Notes: generated by a model from the letters alone, not told the origin. A stretch of 64,000 nucleotides of DNA from Lanius collurio (GCA_020086605.1 JACBWW010000017.1:17342443-17406442); one strand, 5' to 3'. Counted from the stretch's first letter, positions 1-13,321 are shown. Program-made: numbers and translations.

Positions 1-2016
1 GAGCAGACCAAGAGTTGAAACATCAGCCTGGGGTGACCCAGGGGAAGGTACTCTCAAGAGTCCATACCCAGAGGGTACATAGGTGCATTTGCACATACTG
101 TTGAGAAATGGGAAGTGAGAATATAATTTGCTCACATGCACAATATAATCCACAAGTTGGCAGGAGGAATAAATGGGAACTCCGGAGCATGAAAACGCTG
201 CAGAGATAATTCATTCAGCAAGGGTAAAATAAGAAAAATTTAATCCTCTAGGGAAACCCTTTATTGACTATGGTCTTTCTAAAGGGATTCCATGAATTTA
301 GAGGATTAGAAAGAATAATTTGCTTGTCAATCTGGCGTATGCCTGTTGCTCTTAAATGACAGAACGACAGACAGGACTCCTTCTATGCATGCAGGACATG
401 AATTGTATGGTAAGTAGGGTTTTAAAATCAACCATGACTGTTTGGAAAGGGCTTCAGGTATGACTTTTTCTTTAGGAAATGGAGGGTTTTTTTACTAAGT
501 GTTACTCAATGACTGTTACTCAGTGACTTATTTTGAAAAATTCTGAGGTACTGAAGATGTAGTCTGAAGTCTGTAGTCTGAGTGTTAAATTGCAGGTGCT
601 CCAAGGAGCAAATAAAAATTGGAAGAAGTAGGCAATACATAATATTTAAATAGAAATAACACAAAGCTATTCATTAACAGCAAAAGTAAATATGTCTCTG
701 GAGGCAAAAGGCAGAACAATGTTGACTTTGACTAAACACTTACTTAATCCTACATTCTTAGTTATTACTTGGGTTAGTGGAGGGTATTTAGAAAAAGCCA
801 AGCTAGGCTGATCATTAAGAAAGTTTGCAGAATTCAGCTTAATGTTATTTCAGAATACCACTGAAGTCAATTCTCTCAGCACCTTCATCTGTTTTTCTTT
901 TGTCTAGGCTAGAAACTCTAAGCAGCTTGTATTATGGTGCCTCTCCTGTTATCTTGTTGATTAATATTTTAGGAGGTAAGTATTTTCAAGCTTTTGTTTG
1001 ATTCGAAAAAGATTTTTTTTTTCCCAGAGAAGAGTATGCAGACAAGTATTCCTGGGAGTCTGTAAGCTTCTGAGTTGTTTTCAACAAAATGTGCATGTTC
1101 ACCTTCTGTGTTAAGAGAAATTTTTTCAAAGACATGTACATAAGTTTACTGGATCTAGATGACAAGTGACTACACAGACTTTTTTAAGAAAATGACAGGT
1201 TTAAAGTCACATATAATCTTAAAATTCAGGTATCTTACTCTTGATGATGACACATTAGGAGAACAGAAGAAAGAGAGGAATGAAAAGGAACAGAGGAGAG
1301 GAAGGTTTCACTGACAGAGTAGAGATGGGCTGATGGGGCAATTTGCATAATTTATAAGGGGCTGCTGGTCAACAGCAAAAGATTCCCAAATGATCATTTC
1401 CAGCTCTTTTCAATAAACATTTTTTTTACAATGCACCAAAAAATAGAGTAAATTTTTCTGTTTCACTCACTGTTATTGATTTGAACATCATTTTATAGTA
1501 CTATATGGAGGAAATTTTGAAACAACTGCTGCTTTGTTTCCAGCTCAGTGCTAGGATGACTTCATTCAATAGCACAAAATTCAAGGTAATTTCTGCTGGT
1601 GACCAGTGATAACACACATGAGTAAACCAAGAGTTGTCACTTCAGCCTGGCACTTTACCTTCATTTCTTTGATAAATCCCAAGTGCTGCAGATAAATGAC
1701 TTTGATACCATCTGTATTTGCAATTAGTACCAAAGTTACAAATATGTTCATGTGGATGTAATTGAGGGCAAAACTTGAGGCTGCTAGATTTCAATTCACT
1801 GTACAAACACAATTTCTTCCAGTTATTTGACACCTTTTAAACTTTATGTCTTTAATGAGAGAAACTGAGAATGAGAAGACTCCTTAATGAGAGGAATTGA
1901 AATGGAAATGGCTCTACAGGCTCAAAGTAAGCCATAAAGGGAGGCTAGCCAGTTTTGTTTTTAGACCAAATCACTGGATCAAATCCTATATCCTTAAATC
2001 AGTTCCCTACCTCCCA
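1..2016. other. A+T-rich non-coding DNA
   Basis: No gene is recognisable. The open frames are all short and unlike any family I know. The stretch contains a tandem 14-bp duplication at 500-527 and an octamer-type ATTTGCAT motif at 1341-1348. Two related 31-base segments lie at 1-31 and 1620-1650, matching at 26 of 31 positions. It looks like intergenic or intronic sequence. Confidence 0.7.
500..527. repeat. two-copy 14-bp tandem duplication
   Basis: The unit tgttactcaatgac is followed directly by tgttactcagtgac, with one mismatch. It is a small local slippage duplication with no evident function. Confidence 0.85.
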
Positions 2017-2300
2017 TTTTTTTTTTTTTTTTGAAACACAATTTGTTCTTTATTTGCCTCAAATATCTATTGCTTAGGAAAAGGGCTCTGAAGGTCACAA
2101 GACTGCTTATGTTTAACAAAAGATAGAATTTGGCTTACAAGCCTTTGGTTTGTTTGCTTAAAGCACATTTTTATTTTGCTTAAATGTTTCACTGTTAATT
2201 TGGGCACAGGAAGATGCTGTAAGTAGTCTTCTTTAAACCTAGGAGTGAATTTAGGGGCATGAGATCAGGCCTTCTATGCCCCACTCTCCAAGCAGGCCTT
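2017..2300 (-). pseudogene. possible 3' end of a processed retrocopy
   Basis: The plus strand has a run of 16 T at 2017-2032. On the minus strand this is a poly(A) tract, and an AATAAA signal (plus-strand TTTATT at 2049-2054) lies 16 bases before it. That is the normal spacing between a polyadenylation signal and a poly(A) tail. The A+T-rich minus-strand sequence just upstream reads like a 3' untranslated region. I see no parent gene and no coding frame, and the 5' limit given here is arbitrary. Alternatives are an unrelated poly(T) tract that happens to lie next to AATAAA, or the genuine 3' end of a minus-strand transcript ending at a genomic A tract. Confidence 0.35.
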
Positions 2301-5300
2301 TTTGAAATTAGTGAGAACACTGCCTGTGTTCTGTACAGATGGTTATTGAATTATGAACATTATTTAATAGAAGATACTGCCGATGACAGTTTAGAAGCAT
2401 ATGAAGTTAACATGAGACATTCAGGCTGCAATCCAAAGTGGAACAGATGGATCTGAAATTGGTTAATGCTAGATCAAGGAAAGCTCAAGTATTTGTACTT
2501 ATTAATGCTATCTGGGATACCCCTGGTGAGCATGGTGCACCCATGCATGCTTTAGCTTGCCTGGACCTTGCACTAAGGTAGCCTGACCAAGGAACTACAC
2601 CATCAGCAGAGGAGTTACCACACAATGCCTTTATCCATTTTCCTGTTGAGTAAAACTTTTATAGTTCAGACTCCAGCCATCCACATACTGAAAGTTTTAT
2701 TTGTGAGGGCTACTTTTTGTAAACTTTTGTTATTTGTCTATTTTTCTTCAGTAGAATCTTTCTTTTCCCTTCTTGCCTCATGTCCACCTGCTACCACTTC
2801 AGCTTTAACTGCAACTTCTTGATTTTTTATTCTCACTTGTTCACTTACTTGTTGTTTTCACCTGTCTTTCTAAGTAATAATAAGCATACATCTTTCCATG
2901 CTTCAGTGTCCAGCTTCTTGCTCTGCTCTATCTTCTCAGTTTTTGCTCTCTGTCATGGCTCATGAGACATACAGTTCAAAACTTTCTTTTAGAGAAATGA
3001 AAGATATTGTATTTTCTCCAGTCTTCCTCTAACTCCTCACTTTAACCTTGAGCTTTTCTCTGATTTTTTAAAAATAGATCAATGCCTACTACTAGACCAA
3101 ATAATTGCCTCCCTGTACCATGTAATATATTATTATTTCATATTTTATTTAAAAAATTATATTAGTTTGTGCTTACAGCAAAAATTCAGTATACCTTTAG
3201 GCCTTATGGAGTCATGTTTGGGAGATTATGGAACAATTGTTCTGATCCATGAAATTAACTACTTAACACTAATCACAACTGGATTTAGCGCACTAAAAGG
3301 GAATTCAATTAAAAATTTAAGTGCCTGAGGGTTTTACTTTCTGATTTGCAGAACTGAAGCTTATTCTCGCCAACCCTGACTATATTGCTTTCCCTAACAC
3401 TTGCATCGAGTACAGTAATTTACACTGGAATCCTCTCTTTGCTGCCTCTCTTTCTGGACAACATCAGTTTATTTGAAAGGACAGTCTCTCCCACTCCTAC
3501 TCTGTTGTCATATTTTCCGTCAGTAGTGGTGCTGTGATGGTAGGTCTGTAAGTGGTCTGGAAGGTCCCAGGGGATCACATTGCTGTTTAAGAATTGAGCC
3601 CTGTCAGTTTGCCTGCCCTGCCAGGAACTTGTTTTCATCTATGGTAATTACTTTTAGAGCTGGATAGCAAAGAGGCTCTTCTCTGAGATTCCCATGCTTC
3701 ATCCTTGCTTGTGGCAGACTGGTTTCACAGCTGCTCCAGCCCATTTAGGAGTCATTTTTCTTTCACCTAGTGGACATAAATTTGCTGCATCCTGCCCACA
3801 GTTGACTGTCCCTTTGCTTTGCTTTAGGACTTGTCCATTCAGCACTGCTTAATGATCCTGATCCTGCAGTCCCTTGGTGTTGACCATAAGTTGGATGGGA
3901 GAGGGGTCAAGTTTGAGGCCGACTGATAGGAGTAGAAATGACTATCCCTTTCAAGTCAAACTAGGGTAAGCAATTTCTGCTGGCTTGCTCAATCTAGGAT
4001 GCAGCTGCAGCCCATGCTATTTAAAAGCAAATGTTTACAGGAGAGAAACAGTTTTCACAAGGCAAACAATTTTCTCTGCTTCTAACAGATTTTCTAGTTA
4101 TTGATCAGCACAGCTACTCCTTGAAAGGGAAAGAAAGAGCTCACGGGGTTGAGCAGCAAAGTGGCAGAATTTACACTGTATTAATTTGTGTGATACCAAC
4201 TGTATACTTGATGATATTGCTTCCGGTCATATTACATAGCTGTAGAAATTTCAAGGCTGACTACTGTCACTTCCAGGGGCTGCTGGGGATTGCCAGAGTG
4301 AGGATGCCTGGATTTACTGTTTTCTTGCATAATTCCTCAGTTGCAAATTTTTAATAGGGACAAGAAACCTGCTTGAAAATAGTTCCCTTCTGTGTTGTGC
4401 ACACCATGCAGGGATTGATGTAGCCATGGGAAAAGGGGTAAACTGACAGCTCTTCAAGAATAACTAACTGGAGATCAGGCAAAAAAGTGAAAGGGATTTT
4501 CTCATATTGAATGTTTGTGGGAGAACAGGACAAAGAAAAACTTTTTTGTTTTTATTTTGCATTTACAAGGAGCTCCTTGAGTTTTTAGATCTCTATATTT
4601 TTTTGCTCTTTAGTCGTGTGCCTGCTATAGACGACATTTTGCACCATTAATTCCCCTGATCCTGCAGGCTGCTGCATGTGGGAAGCCCTTTGTTCGCATG
4701 TGGAGCCTCACCATTTTTAATGGTGTGCTGTGGGCAAAGGCAATTCTCCCCAGAGAGAAACTTTGATCGTGAGATGCATTAGTCAGTCTTCCCTTGTTTG
4801 TGTTGATCTTACAGGCAAAAAAAAAAGGAAGATAAGAGGTAGCAAAGAACTGAAAGCCATACATGCATCCTCATCCACATGCACGTGGAAGTACTCATGC
4901 ACAAAAACAGAACAGACATCAAAATAAGCTATTCTGCTTAATTTTTGTGTTGCCTAAATGATGAGCTGACAGTATCCCCTTGTATCCTGAAACAGCATTA
5001 TCAATTGCAACATCTTACAGGGAGAGATTTTCTATTTTCCCATGTTTTGATTTCTGAGGTTAGAGCTATAGTTACGGTATATGTTTTAATTTTTTATTCA
5101 TATTTGCTGTTGAATCATAGTTTTATATCCACATGAAGAAAGTCAAGGACAGTTCTCTTTCAGCTGAAAACATTCTTTCTTTAAAAATTTGGCTGCTATG
5201 TTCTTTGATTTATTGCCTTGTTGGACAGGATACCAAGTCTCATGCCACAATATTCCTATTATGAATGGGAGTGTTTTTTTTCTCCTCTCTCAGTGATAGA

Positions 5301-6247
5301 TAAAGCAAAAGAGCTTACATTTTAGGAGGCAAAGTTACAGTTTCTGAATATTATATTAATTATCTTAGACAGTGCACTTGAGACACTGTACCTGCCTACT
5401 TAATTGCCTTGCACAAGCTGTAAGTCTAAATTCTTATACTGTCAATGCAGATTGTATAATCTCCTGTGCAAAGGAATGTGAAAATTGTACTTAGTGAAAT
5501 TCCACCTCTTATTTGTACCAGTGACAACAATCATACATGGAAGCCCATGTTTATAGAGACATTGTTTTCTGAGGAAAACAGATGGGACAAACTAATCAGA
5601 GATAATAGGCACATTTTATGAATTTGAGGTGTATTTTTGTTTCCTGTTTGGAAATCTATCAATTCAGAAATAATAACTTGGTCTATTTAATGTAACTGTC
5701 TGTAACGTGGATGCCAGTTAGCTAGAAATATACTGAGCCAGTTCAATCTACTTGTGTTCTAACAATTTGTGGCTTCTTCTATTAAACTTAAGAGAATACT
5801 TACAACTAAGAAATAGTTACATGCCAGAGTTTTGGACTCAGATAGACTCAATGTAATTTTCCAGCCAGTGGCCCTCAAAACATGTTCTAGATGATGAAGA
5901 TCCTGGTCATAGCTTTCTTTCAGACATATCATTTACCCCAGGGACCATGAGAAGTGAATGCCTCCTTTTACAAGGACACCTTTAATTCCTGAAAAATATG
6001 ATGTTCTGTAAAACAGCAGGGGACCTGTTGCTAATTTGTCTAAATTTCCTTAAATAGTTAGTTTGTCTAGAGAAGAAGGAATTCAGGGTCTGTCTGCTTC
6101 TCTATCAGCTTTGCTACTGGGAGTGCAACAGAAGCAGTACATGATAGGTCAGCTCGAAACTATGTCTGCACAGAAAACAGAGTGGAGAGCAAACAGCCAT
6201 AAAAAAAACCTGAAAAAAAGATTTATCATTGCTTGCATCTGAATTGA
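2301..6247. other. non-coding stretch with a pyrimidine-rich block
   Basis: No gene is recognisable. About 2620-3080 is strongly biased to C and T on the plus strand, which leaves long open frames of no evident meaning. An open frame of 107 codons at 4031-4354 has no motif I recognise. The rest is ordinary A+T-rich sequence with short A and T runs. Confidence 0.65.
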
Positions 6248-6269
6248 TGATTTTTTTTAAAAAAAATCA
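6248..6269. repeat. perfect 22-bp palindrome, T8A8 core
   Basis: TGA, eight T, eight A, then TCA form a perfect inverted repeat without a spacer. The core is an A/T-tract step that tends to be rigid or to exclude nucleosomes. It may equally be chance expansion of two homopolymer runs. Confidence 0.9.
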
Positions 6270-9177
6270 GCTAATATTTAATAGAATGAAGACTGAGATA
6301 TTCAGACAAGGACTAAACAAATGTTCTGAGCCAGATAAATATCTCTATGCCTGGTGCTATGAAAGCAGCTGATCTTACGAAGTGTTGAATAAAAGTATGA
6401 ATATATCTTTAGGACTGTTATACCCCTGGCCATCCTCCCACAGAAAGACCCTATTAAGTTAAGGTAAATTGTACCAACTGCCTTAAAGTGGTGCCTGTCT
6501 GTTCTAATTTTTTTGATATAGCAAGTTGAAGTGTAGTGTGATAGTGATTGTACTGACCTATTAAGGCTGAAACTGATAGGAAAATGCAGTTGTCACCTAC
6601 AGCTTTGTTATTGTGGTGCAACAGAAATATTCTTTTTTTGAACCATTCCTGCTTGAAAGAAAGGCAGTGGGCCCCTCCTTTCACTGTCCAATTAGATAAC
6701 ATTAGTACATTTTGCTCTAAGGATGCATTTTAAGTGAGGTTCTTTTTAAAATGCATTTGGCAGCTTGGAGACAGTACCAGAACAAATTAGTTATGCTTAG
6801 TGCTGCATTTGAACAGTACGTTTTCAATTGCTTTGAAAATAGAGTGGTTTGTCACAACTCAGTACAACTTTGCAACTTTGCAGTCATTTTGCTGAAACTG
6901 GCTTGGTTACTTTTCCCTTCTTATTTTTTTTTTGTGTGAATTTTGTGTTCATGAAAGATGCTAAATTAACAGCCCTGAATATTTCTCCTTTTTTTTTTTT
7001 TTTTTCTCTGGGGGGACATTCCAAGTAGCAGCAGAGAGAATTCAGTGTTTGCTGCCCCAGTAATGTGACATTTAGTCAACCAGCCAAGGGAAAGAGAAGG
7101 TAGTTCAGACTTGTGCAGCACAAGGGTCTTTGCTTGTCCTGCTCACACTGCCTCAGAAGGAGAGCTGCAGCGCTCTGTGGCATTCAATGCTGAAATAATA
7201 GATTTTCTCCTATCTGCCATGTCTTCCTTCATAACAAGTCATTGGCTTTTCCTCACACAAGTTTGCCAGGTCTGTCACTTGCTATTGGAAAGTGTTTTGC
7301 AAAGTTTGATTTAAAGTGCTGTTGATGGCTATGTAGGAATAAGTTAACAAAAGCAGTTGAACGTGACCTTGAAGAAGACAATGGCTACCTGTCTTAATTT
7401 AAGTGTTTACTTAAACACTCTAATGATCTCACATTCTCAATGTCCATTATATTTATTTTACTAAAAGCTCTCTGCTAATATTGTCTTTTTCTTAATATTG
7501 AAAGTTGTTGGGTGGTGATCAGATCCTCCTGTAACACTTTATAAAGTCAGGTAAATCCAGGACACAGCTTCTGTTTTGTGTATCAAAACACACAGATATC
7601 TGAGGGTAGAGGGTATTTCCATGTGTGTTTGAGTGACTTAGGATCTAGCATCTCAACTGATAGGAACATGTCATTCTAGTGCAGGCAGGACTTCAAGTTC
7701 AAGGAAGTTCATTTTTGCAACCATGATGCAGCAGGTGTCAAGCTTTGCTTCCCTCATCCACTTGGAATTCAATTGTGTAAACTTTACACCTGAGTACTTG
7801 GACCATGAACAATTTATTTGAAGATGTCAGTCAAAGAGTCAGCAGTACAAATACTCCCAAATGCACCTGCAATTGATTTTGAAGATACAGAAAGAAAAAT
7901 GGCTTTCAGTACAGTTGAAAGCACCCAAATTTTGTTCCTTAATTAAAACTTGAGGGGTTTTTTGTTTCAGAGTTTGGGGTTTTTTTTACATATGCATAGG
8001 GCTGAAAGAGGGGCAACAGAAGATTTTTAAAACTGCAGTTTTGGTAAAATGTCCAGGAAGGAATTATGACATAACATTATCAGTAGATTCACAATAGGTT
8101 TTTCTCAAGATTTGAGATCTGGGTCCCCAGTAATTGTAGTGATACAATTTTCTCCTATGCTTAGTTGACCCAGTACGAACCAGGTGAAGCTTACAGTGAA
8201 TTATTTTTTTTTGCACAGGAGTGGTAGTGAAAGCAGTGGTAACTCCTCTGCCAGCTGGCTTGTGAGCCAGGGAAACCATGCGTCAAGACCAGGGAGGGGG
8301 CAAGGCAAAGCAGAGGTCAGAGCTCAGCTATGTAGTCCTTCAGTATGTGAGTTGTTGCATCAGGAAAACATTCATTTTTCTCAGGCCATCAGTATGTTAG
8401 CGTTGAATCTTGGGGCACTGAAGCACCCAGGAATGTGCCTTCCTTCACTCGGAAACCAGATTGATGCAAACCTGCAGAATATACCGGATCTGTGTGAAAG
8501 CAGCAAAAAGTAATTTGTGCAGTTTGATATGTTCAGGGGAGTTTGGTTTTGTGTAGCTATCTGAGAGATGAGGTCTTTGCTCTGGGCTGCTGGTAGTCCT
8601 ACAGCTCTGAGTGTGTAAGCATGTGCTATAAAATGTGGCAGGTATATGTTGTGCTGTCCAAACCCTGCTAATGGATTCGGATAAAATGTTCTAATCTTCA
8701 AGGGTTGCAGTATAGTTCAGTATTGCTGTGCACTGTTAAAGAGCTCCCACGTTTCAGATTAGAGCTGTCTGTATTTTGCCATGAGGCATGTGTTACAAGA
8801 GCATGTAAATCAATCTGGCGTCTCACTGTAAGAAAGGTGCTTCATTTAGATTAAACCTATGCCCCTAGCATCTTTTAATGGCAGACTAATGAAACAGAGA
8901 TGGTTTGTGTAACTGGGGGAACAAATACAAGCAAATGGTTTCATTTGTGATGCAAAAATATAGACACAATTTAATAATAGTAGATAAAATATTAAATACA
9001 TCAAGAAACTTCCTCTCCTGAAAACAAATTGGCATTTTGGGTGCAATCCAGCTCATTCTAATGTGGATTTTTAAGACAAGGCTGTTTCCTCATCCTGTCA
9101 GAATATTCTCATTTTCCAATTCTTTGTATAAAATGTCTGCATTTCAGATGTCTGAGAATCGGAGGATGCTGACAAAG
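6270..9177. other. non-coding stretch before the assembly gap
   Basis: No gene is recognisable. A run of 17 T lies at 6989-7005, with no polyadenylation signal beside it on the opposite strand. A small perfect hairpin (agtgttt, 4-base loop, aaacact) lies at 7402-7419. A plus-strand open frame of 109 codons ending at 8513 has a pyrimidine tract and CAG at 8216-8218 inside it. This would allow a terminal exon from 8219, but the product is unrecognised. Confidence 0.65.
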
Positions 9178-9543
9178 NNNNNNNNNNNNNNNNNNNNNNN
9201 NNNNNNNNNNNNNNNNNNNNNNNNNNNNNNNNNNNNNNNNNNNNNNNNNNNNNNNNNNNNNNNNNNNNNNNNNNNNNNNNNNNNNNNNNNNNNNNNNNNN
9301 NNNNNNNNNNNNNNNNNNNNNNNNNNNNNNNNNNNNNNNNNNNNNNNNNNNNNNNNNNNNNNNNNNNNNNNNNNNNNNNNNNNNNNNNNNNNNNNNNNNN
9401 NNNNNNNNNNNNNNNNNNNNNNNNNNNNNNNNNNNNNNNNNNNNNNNNNNNNNNNNNNNNNNNNNNNNNNNNNNNNNNNNNNNNNNNNNNNNNNNNNNNN
9501 NNNNNNNNNNNNNNNNNNNNNNNNNNNNNNNNNNNNNNNNNNN
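9178..9543. other. assembly gap (366 N)
   Basis: There are 366 consecutive undetermined bases. Open frames that seem to cross this block on either strand are artefacts of translating N. The flanks are unremarkable, so the missing content cannot be inferred. Confidence 0.99.
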
Positions 9544-12500
9544 TTGGGTATGCTCACCACGGGCCATCCAGGGAGCAGCAAACATATTTTTCCCTATAAT
9601 TTTTCATGCTGTTATCTTTTTTACCCTCAATCATCTTCCCAGGAAAGCTTTCAGATATGTTGGTTGATTTACAATTGTACTTTTGATTGTGCCCACATTA
9701 ATAGCTGTTCACATTGTTAATATCTGTGAATATCATATGACTGCTGGTTATTACCACAGTGGAAATTCCAGTTGTAAAAGAGAATTAAATTTCAGTGCTG
9801 ACTTGAAAAAAATGAATTAAATACCTTAAAATGCCTTGTTTTCATTATGTATGTGCATCAATGTGCCAGAACTTGTATGCAGTTCGCTAGCAAGCTGTTG
9901 GCTATTAGAGGTGTCTTCATACAGTTGGCAGATTAACATTTGCTAGAACTGAATTTGAAACATATTTAGCTACAGCTTTGCCGAGGTTTTTAATTGTGAA
10001 GAGAGCTATCTTGCTGCGAAGCTTTTTATTTCACTTAGCCATGAAAGGACATTTTCTCTTAACATTTTTTTAAGACTCTGAAAGTGCTCTTCAGCCACTA
10101 GTAATATTAATAAAGTCCAAATAGGAAATGTTTTTCAGCCTCCTTGGAAAAGTTTTCTTGATTGCCTTTTCCACATGGGGATTAACTCAAACTTATTCAC
10201 CTGTTTTCAAACTGGAAGAATGAGAAAATCAAATAGACTGGTTCTCATTCAGGACAGACATAAGTGTTATGTGAATGGGGTCATGAAAGGGTAAGCTTTT
10301 CCCCTGTCTCAGGTTTAAAAGTGGAAGTCACACCATACAAAATAAGGGGAGCCCAACCTATCTTGCCCTTGTTCTTCTGTTTCTGGTCATGCTTACCTTA
10401 GAATGACAGAAAATACAGTATTTTAGCCAGTGATCTGAGAGGAAAAGGTTGGGATGCAAATATTATCTCTGAATAAATTTTTTTTGTTTCCTTCCAGCTT
10501 CCCCCCCAGCAGAGGGGAGCTCATCTTTATGGAAGCAAGCACATCTATATTTTGCACAAACTTTTGGCTTTGAGCAGTTGACATATTTGTGACAGAAATC
10601 TTTTTTACCAGAAAAATTCCCACCAACTCCAGTGTTGATCTTTTGGAGGATAGTAACAAGACTCCAATTCTATCAGGAATTCCATCAACAAATATAAAAG
10701 CACGGAGTTTAAAGTATATATTTTCAAATATTTTCTTTAATTTGAGAAAGAGAATTCACATCTCTCATTGCCTTTTGTCTTGCATCTATAAATAAGCCAG
10801 ATTTCTTCTTACTTCAAAATGTCATTGTTTTTCTTCCTTCAGCTGTTCTAAGCCATCAGAGTGAAACATCTCCATATTTTGTAAAAGAATATATAAAATT
10901 TTTATTTTGAATCTTCCTGTCTGATTCAAAATAGTCTTTATATATGATTAAGTATCATAAGTATTCTTTTGTTGCATTAAGATGAAATGGCAACTTTTAT
11001 ATGTAAAAGGCCAGATTAATCTTTCCATTAAAAGTTTCTCAACTGTAACTATAGAGCATGCGAGCTAAGATAAAATTACAAACATGAGAGAGGAGTGCAG
11101 TACTGTGCTATTGTATTTGGAGTGCAGGAGGACTGGCAGGATGGGTAGCACTGGTAAAATGTAGGGATAGATATCAAAACGTTCACCACTGCATATCTTC
11201 AGCTATGCACTCACCTTCTGAAATGAGAATAGAAATTGTCATGTAAATAGATTTATTGTCTTCCAGAAAAATTTAGTTTTAACTCATGATTTCTTAGCAT
11301 CCATTGCTTTAAACTCCTACAGCTGTAGTTATGCAGTTTGTAAAATGCTACTCTGCTTAGAAACATAACTTTAAAAAGAAAACCAATTGTTCTTCCCAAT
11401 CATCAAGATAGATTTTTTCCAGTAGAAAAACTGGCTTCCTTCCCTTTTTCTAGGTTCTGTTTCTCTTTTCTGTTTGGTGCCCATTGTCAGCAATAAAACT
11501 TCAGTAAAATTACAATGCCAACAACTGGCTCAATGAGAAACGTTGGTGTCTAATATTGAAAAGTTTGACCCTGTTCAGCTAAGGGATTCATGACTGAGAC
11601 TTGGAAAATGGTGTGTGTAATGAGTAGGAAATTGGAAGAAACAGCATAGTTACTAGATAAGAGAAGAAATAATAAAATTTTAAATTTGTTTTCTTCTGAA
11701 ATGAAATTGTATGGCATCTGTGTGCGTGCACATGTGAATAGATGTATGAATATTGCCCTGTGTGGCTATAACTGCTTGGCATGCTACATCTGCCAGTTCT
11801 TGTAATTATATTTCTGAGTTGTAAAGAGCTTGAAAGTCTTAACAGAGTTTGGGGGGTGGTTTGAGAAGGAAAAAGTGGATAAATTTACACCAGGTCTCTG
11901 TGTTAAGAGGTTAAGAGTTATTTTAATGGTGGTAGGGTGTCAACTAAAAATTGTGCTCTGGAGTCTCTGTGTCCCTGAAGTGGCAGGATTCCAAACAGTT
12001 TTCCCTGGACTCACAAGAAAGAGCTCCACAGAGACCTTTTTGGCAAGGCTTTGGGATGCCATATTCCCTGACAGGTCAAATTACTTTGGGTACTTTGGCT
12101 GTTGACTTTTGTCTGCCTACCTGGGGTAGAGCTGGGTATTTTCTGGTTGTGGCTGATATTTTAAAGAAAATACAAAACATAGCTTTATCACAAAACTTGT
12201 TAAGAAAAAAATAATTTCAAACTCTAAACTTACTTACTACAATGATTTTGCTTTTAAAATGTTTTAAACTTCAGATTTTCAACAAAATTCTTTATTCCAT
12301 GAAATGGGTGGGCTTATTTCTTGAAGGTAACTCATGCAATTAATTAGAATTTTTCACTATCTCAACATACACATCTGTGGATTAAATAACATTCCTAGAA
12401 GGCTTCACTATGCTTTTTTACATTGATCTGGCATATTTACTTGTTCAGATTATTCTTAAATGGTGCTATACATTCAAATGAACCCATCATGATTTCAATG

Positions 12501-13266
12501 AATACCAAAGCAATTAATAATGATTAAACACTTACATTAAATGTCATTCTCTTGCATGTATTTCAGTTAGAAAAAAATTCTGGCATCTATTTTTATTTGA
12601 AGAGAGTCACATTGCCCACAGAAAATTTCAAGTACATACTCAAAGTTTAGCAATTAGCATAGATCAGAAGGCCAGAAAAAGAACAGACAGTGAGAAGCGG
12701 TTTGGAATTTTGGTTATTTCATCGGAGGCATGTGCTTTCTCAAGCTGTTTCTTTCCTGGAATCAAGATGAAAATCAACATGTAAAAAAAGTCTTTTCCAG
12801 CTTTTTGAAGAAGAGAAGAGATGAGAGAGGTTTCTTTGTTGCTGTTGCCACATTTGGTTATGAAAACCAAGAATGGGAGTGAGTACAATCCATCCCTGGG
12901 TCTTTTGGCAGTTATGAGGTGTCAGAAGAGGTTTTTTTCTGCTTAGCTTGTCAAAGTAGGGGTTTCAGCTGTCACTTCTGAAGCAGACTGCAGGGCTAGT
13001 GGAGGTCCCCTCTACTTTCCCTTGCCTGAGCTCTATTGTGGTCACACATATTTTTATATACACCAACACTAATAGTGGAGAGGGAGAAAGGAGACAACCA
13101 GAGCAGTTTAATGTATCTCTGATCATATAAAATATAATAAGCTTTACAATGGGATTGAAAAGAAGATGAAGATATACCTGTCCTCCAGGGACAGTTTGTC
13201 ATTTATTTATGACAAAATCTTCAGCAAAAAATCAAATTGAAGTGGTTTCTATTTTGCATTTTGCAG
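9544..13266. other. A+T-rich non-coding DNA
   Basis: No gene or recognisable repeat is seen apart from the minus-strand exon-like segment at 10397-10434. Open frames are all below 95 codons and unlike known proteins. Confidence 0.65.
10397..10434 (-). other. candidate 38-nt exon, minus strand
   Basis: On the minus strand a strong pyrimidine tract ending in CTCTCAG is followed by 38 bases and then the donor AAG|GTAAGC. One frame is open across all 38 bases, with two bases carried in and 12 full codons. Both splice signals are good, but pairs like this arise by chance on two strands of 64 kb. No protein is recognised, so this could be a non-coding exon or nothing. Confidence 0.2.
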
Positions 13267-13321
13267 TCCCCACCATAATAGCAGCCTTGGCAACTCTAAA
13301 AGGACAGAAGGTAAAAGAGTG
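13267..13321 (+). other. candidate 55-nt exon, plus strand
   Basis: The pyrimidine-rich acceptor ending in TTTTGCAG is followed by 55 bases and the ideal donor core GTG|GTAAGT. Two of the three frames are open throughout, so the sequence does not single out a reading frame. No product is recognised. It could belong to a non-coding transcript. Confidence 0.25.

Noticed and set aside
8281..8305. CTCF-like G-rich word near 8290
   Set aside because: Several core positions of the CTCF motif mismatch.
9037..9720. Apparent 227-codon plus-strand frame and two minus-strand frames across the N block
   Set aside because: They are open only because undetermined bases translate without stops.
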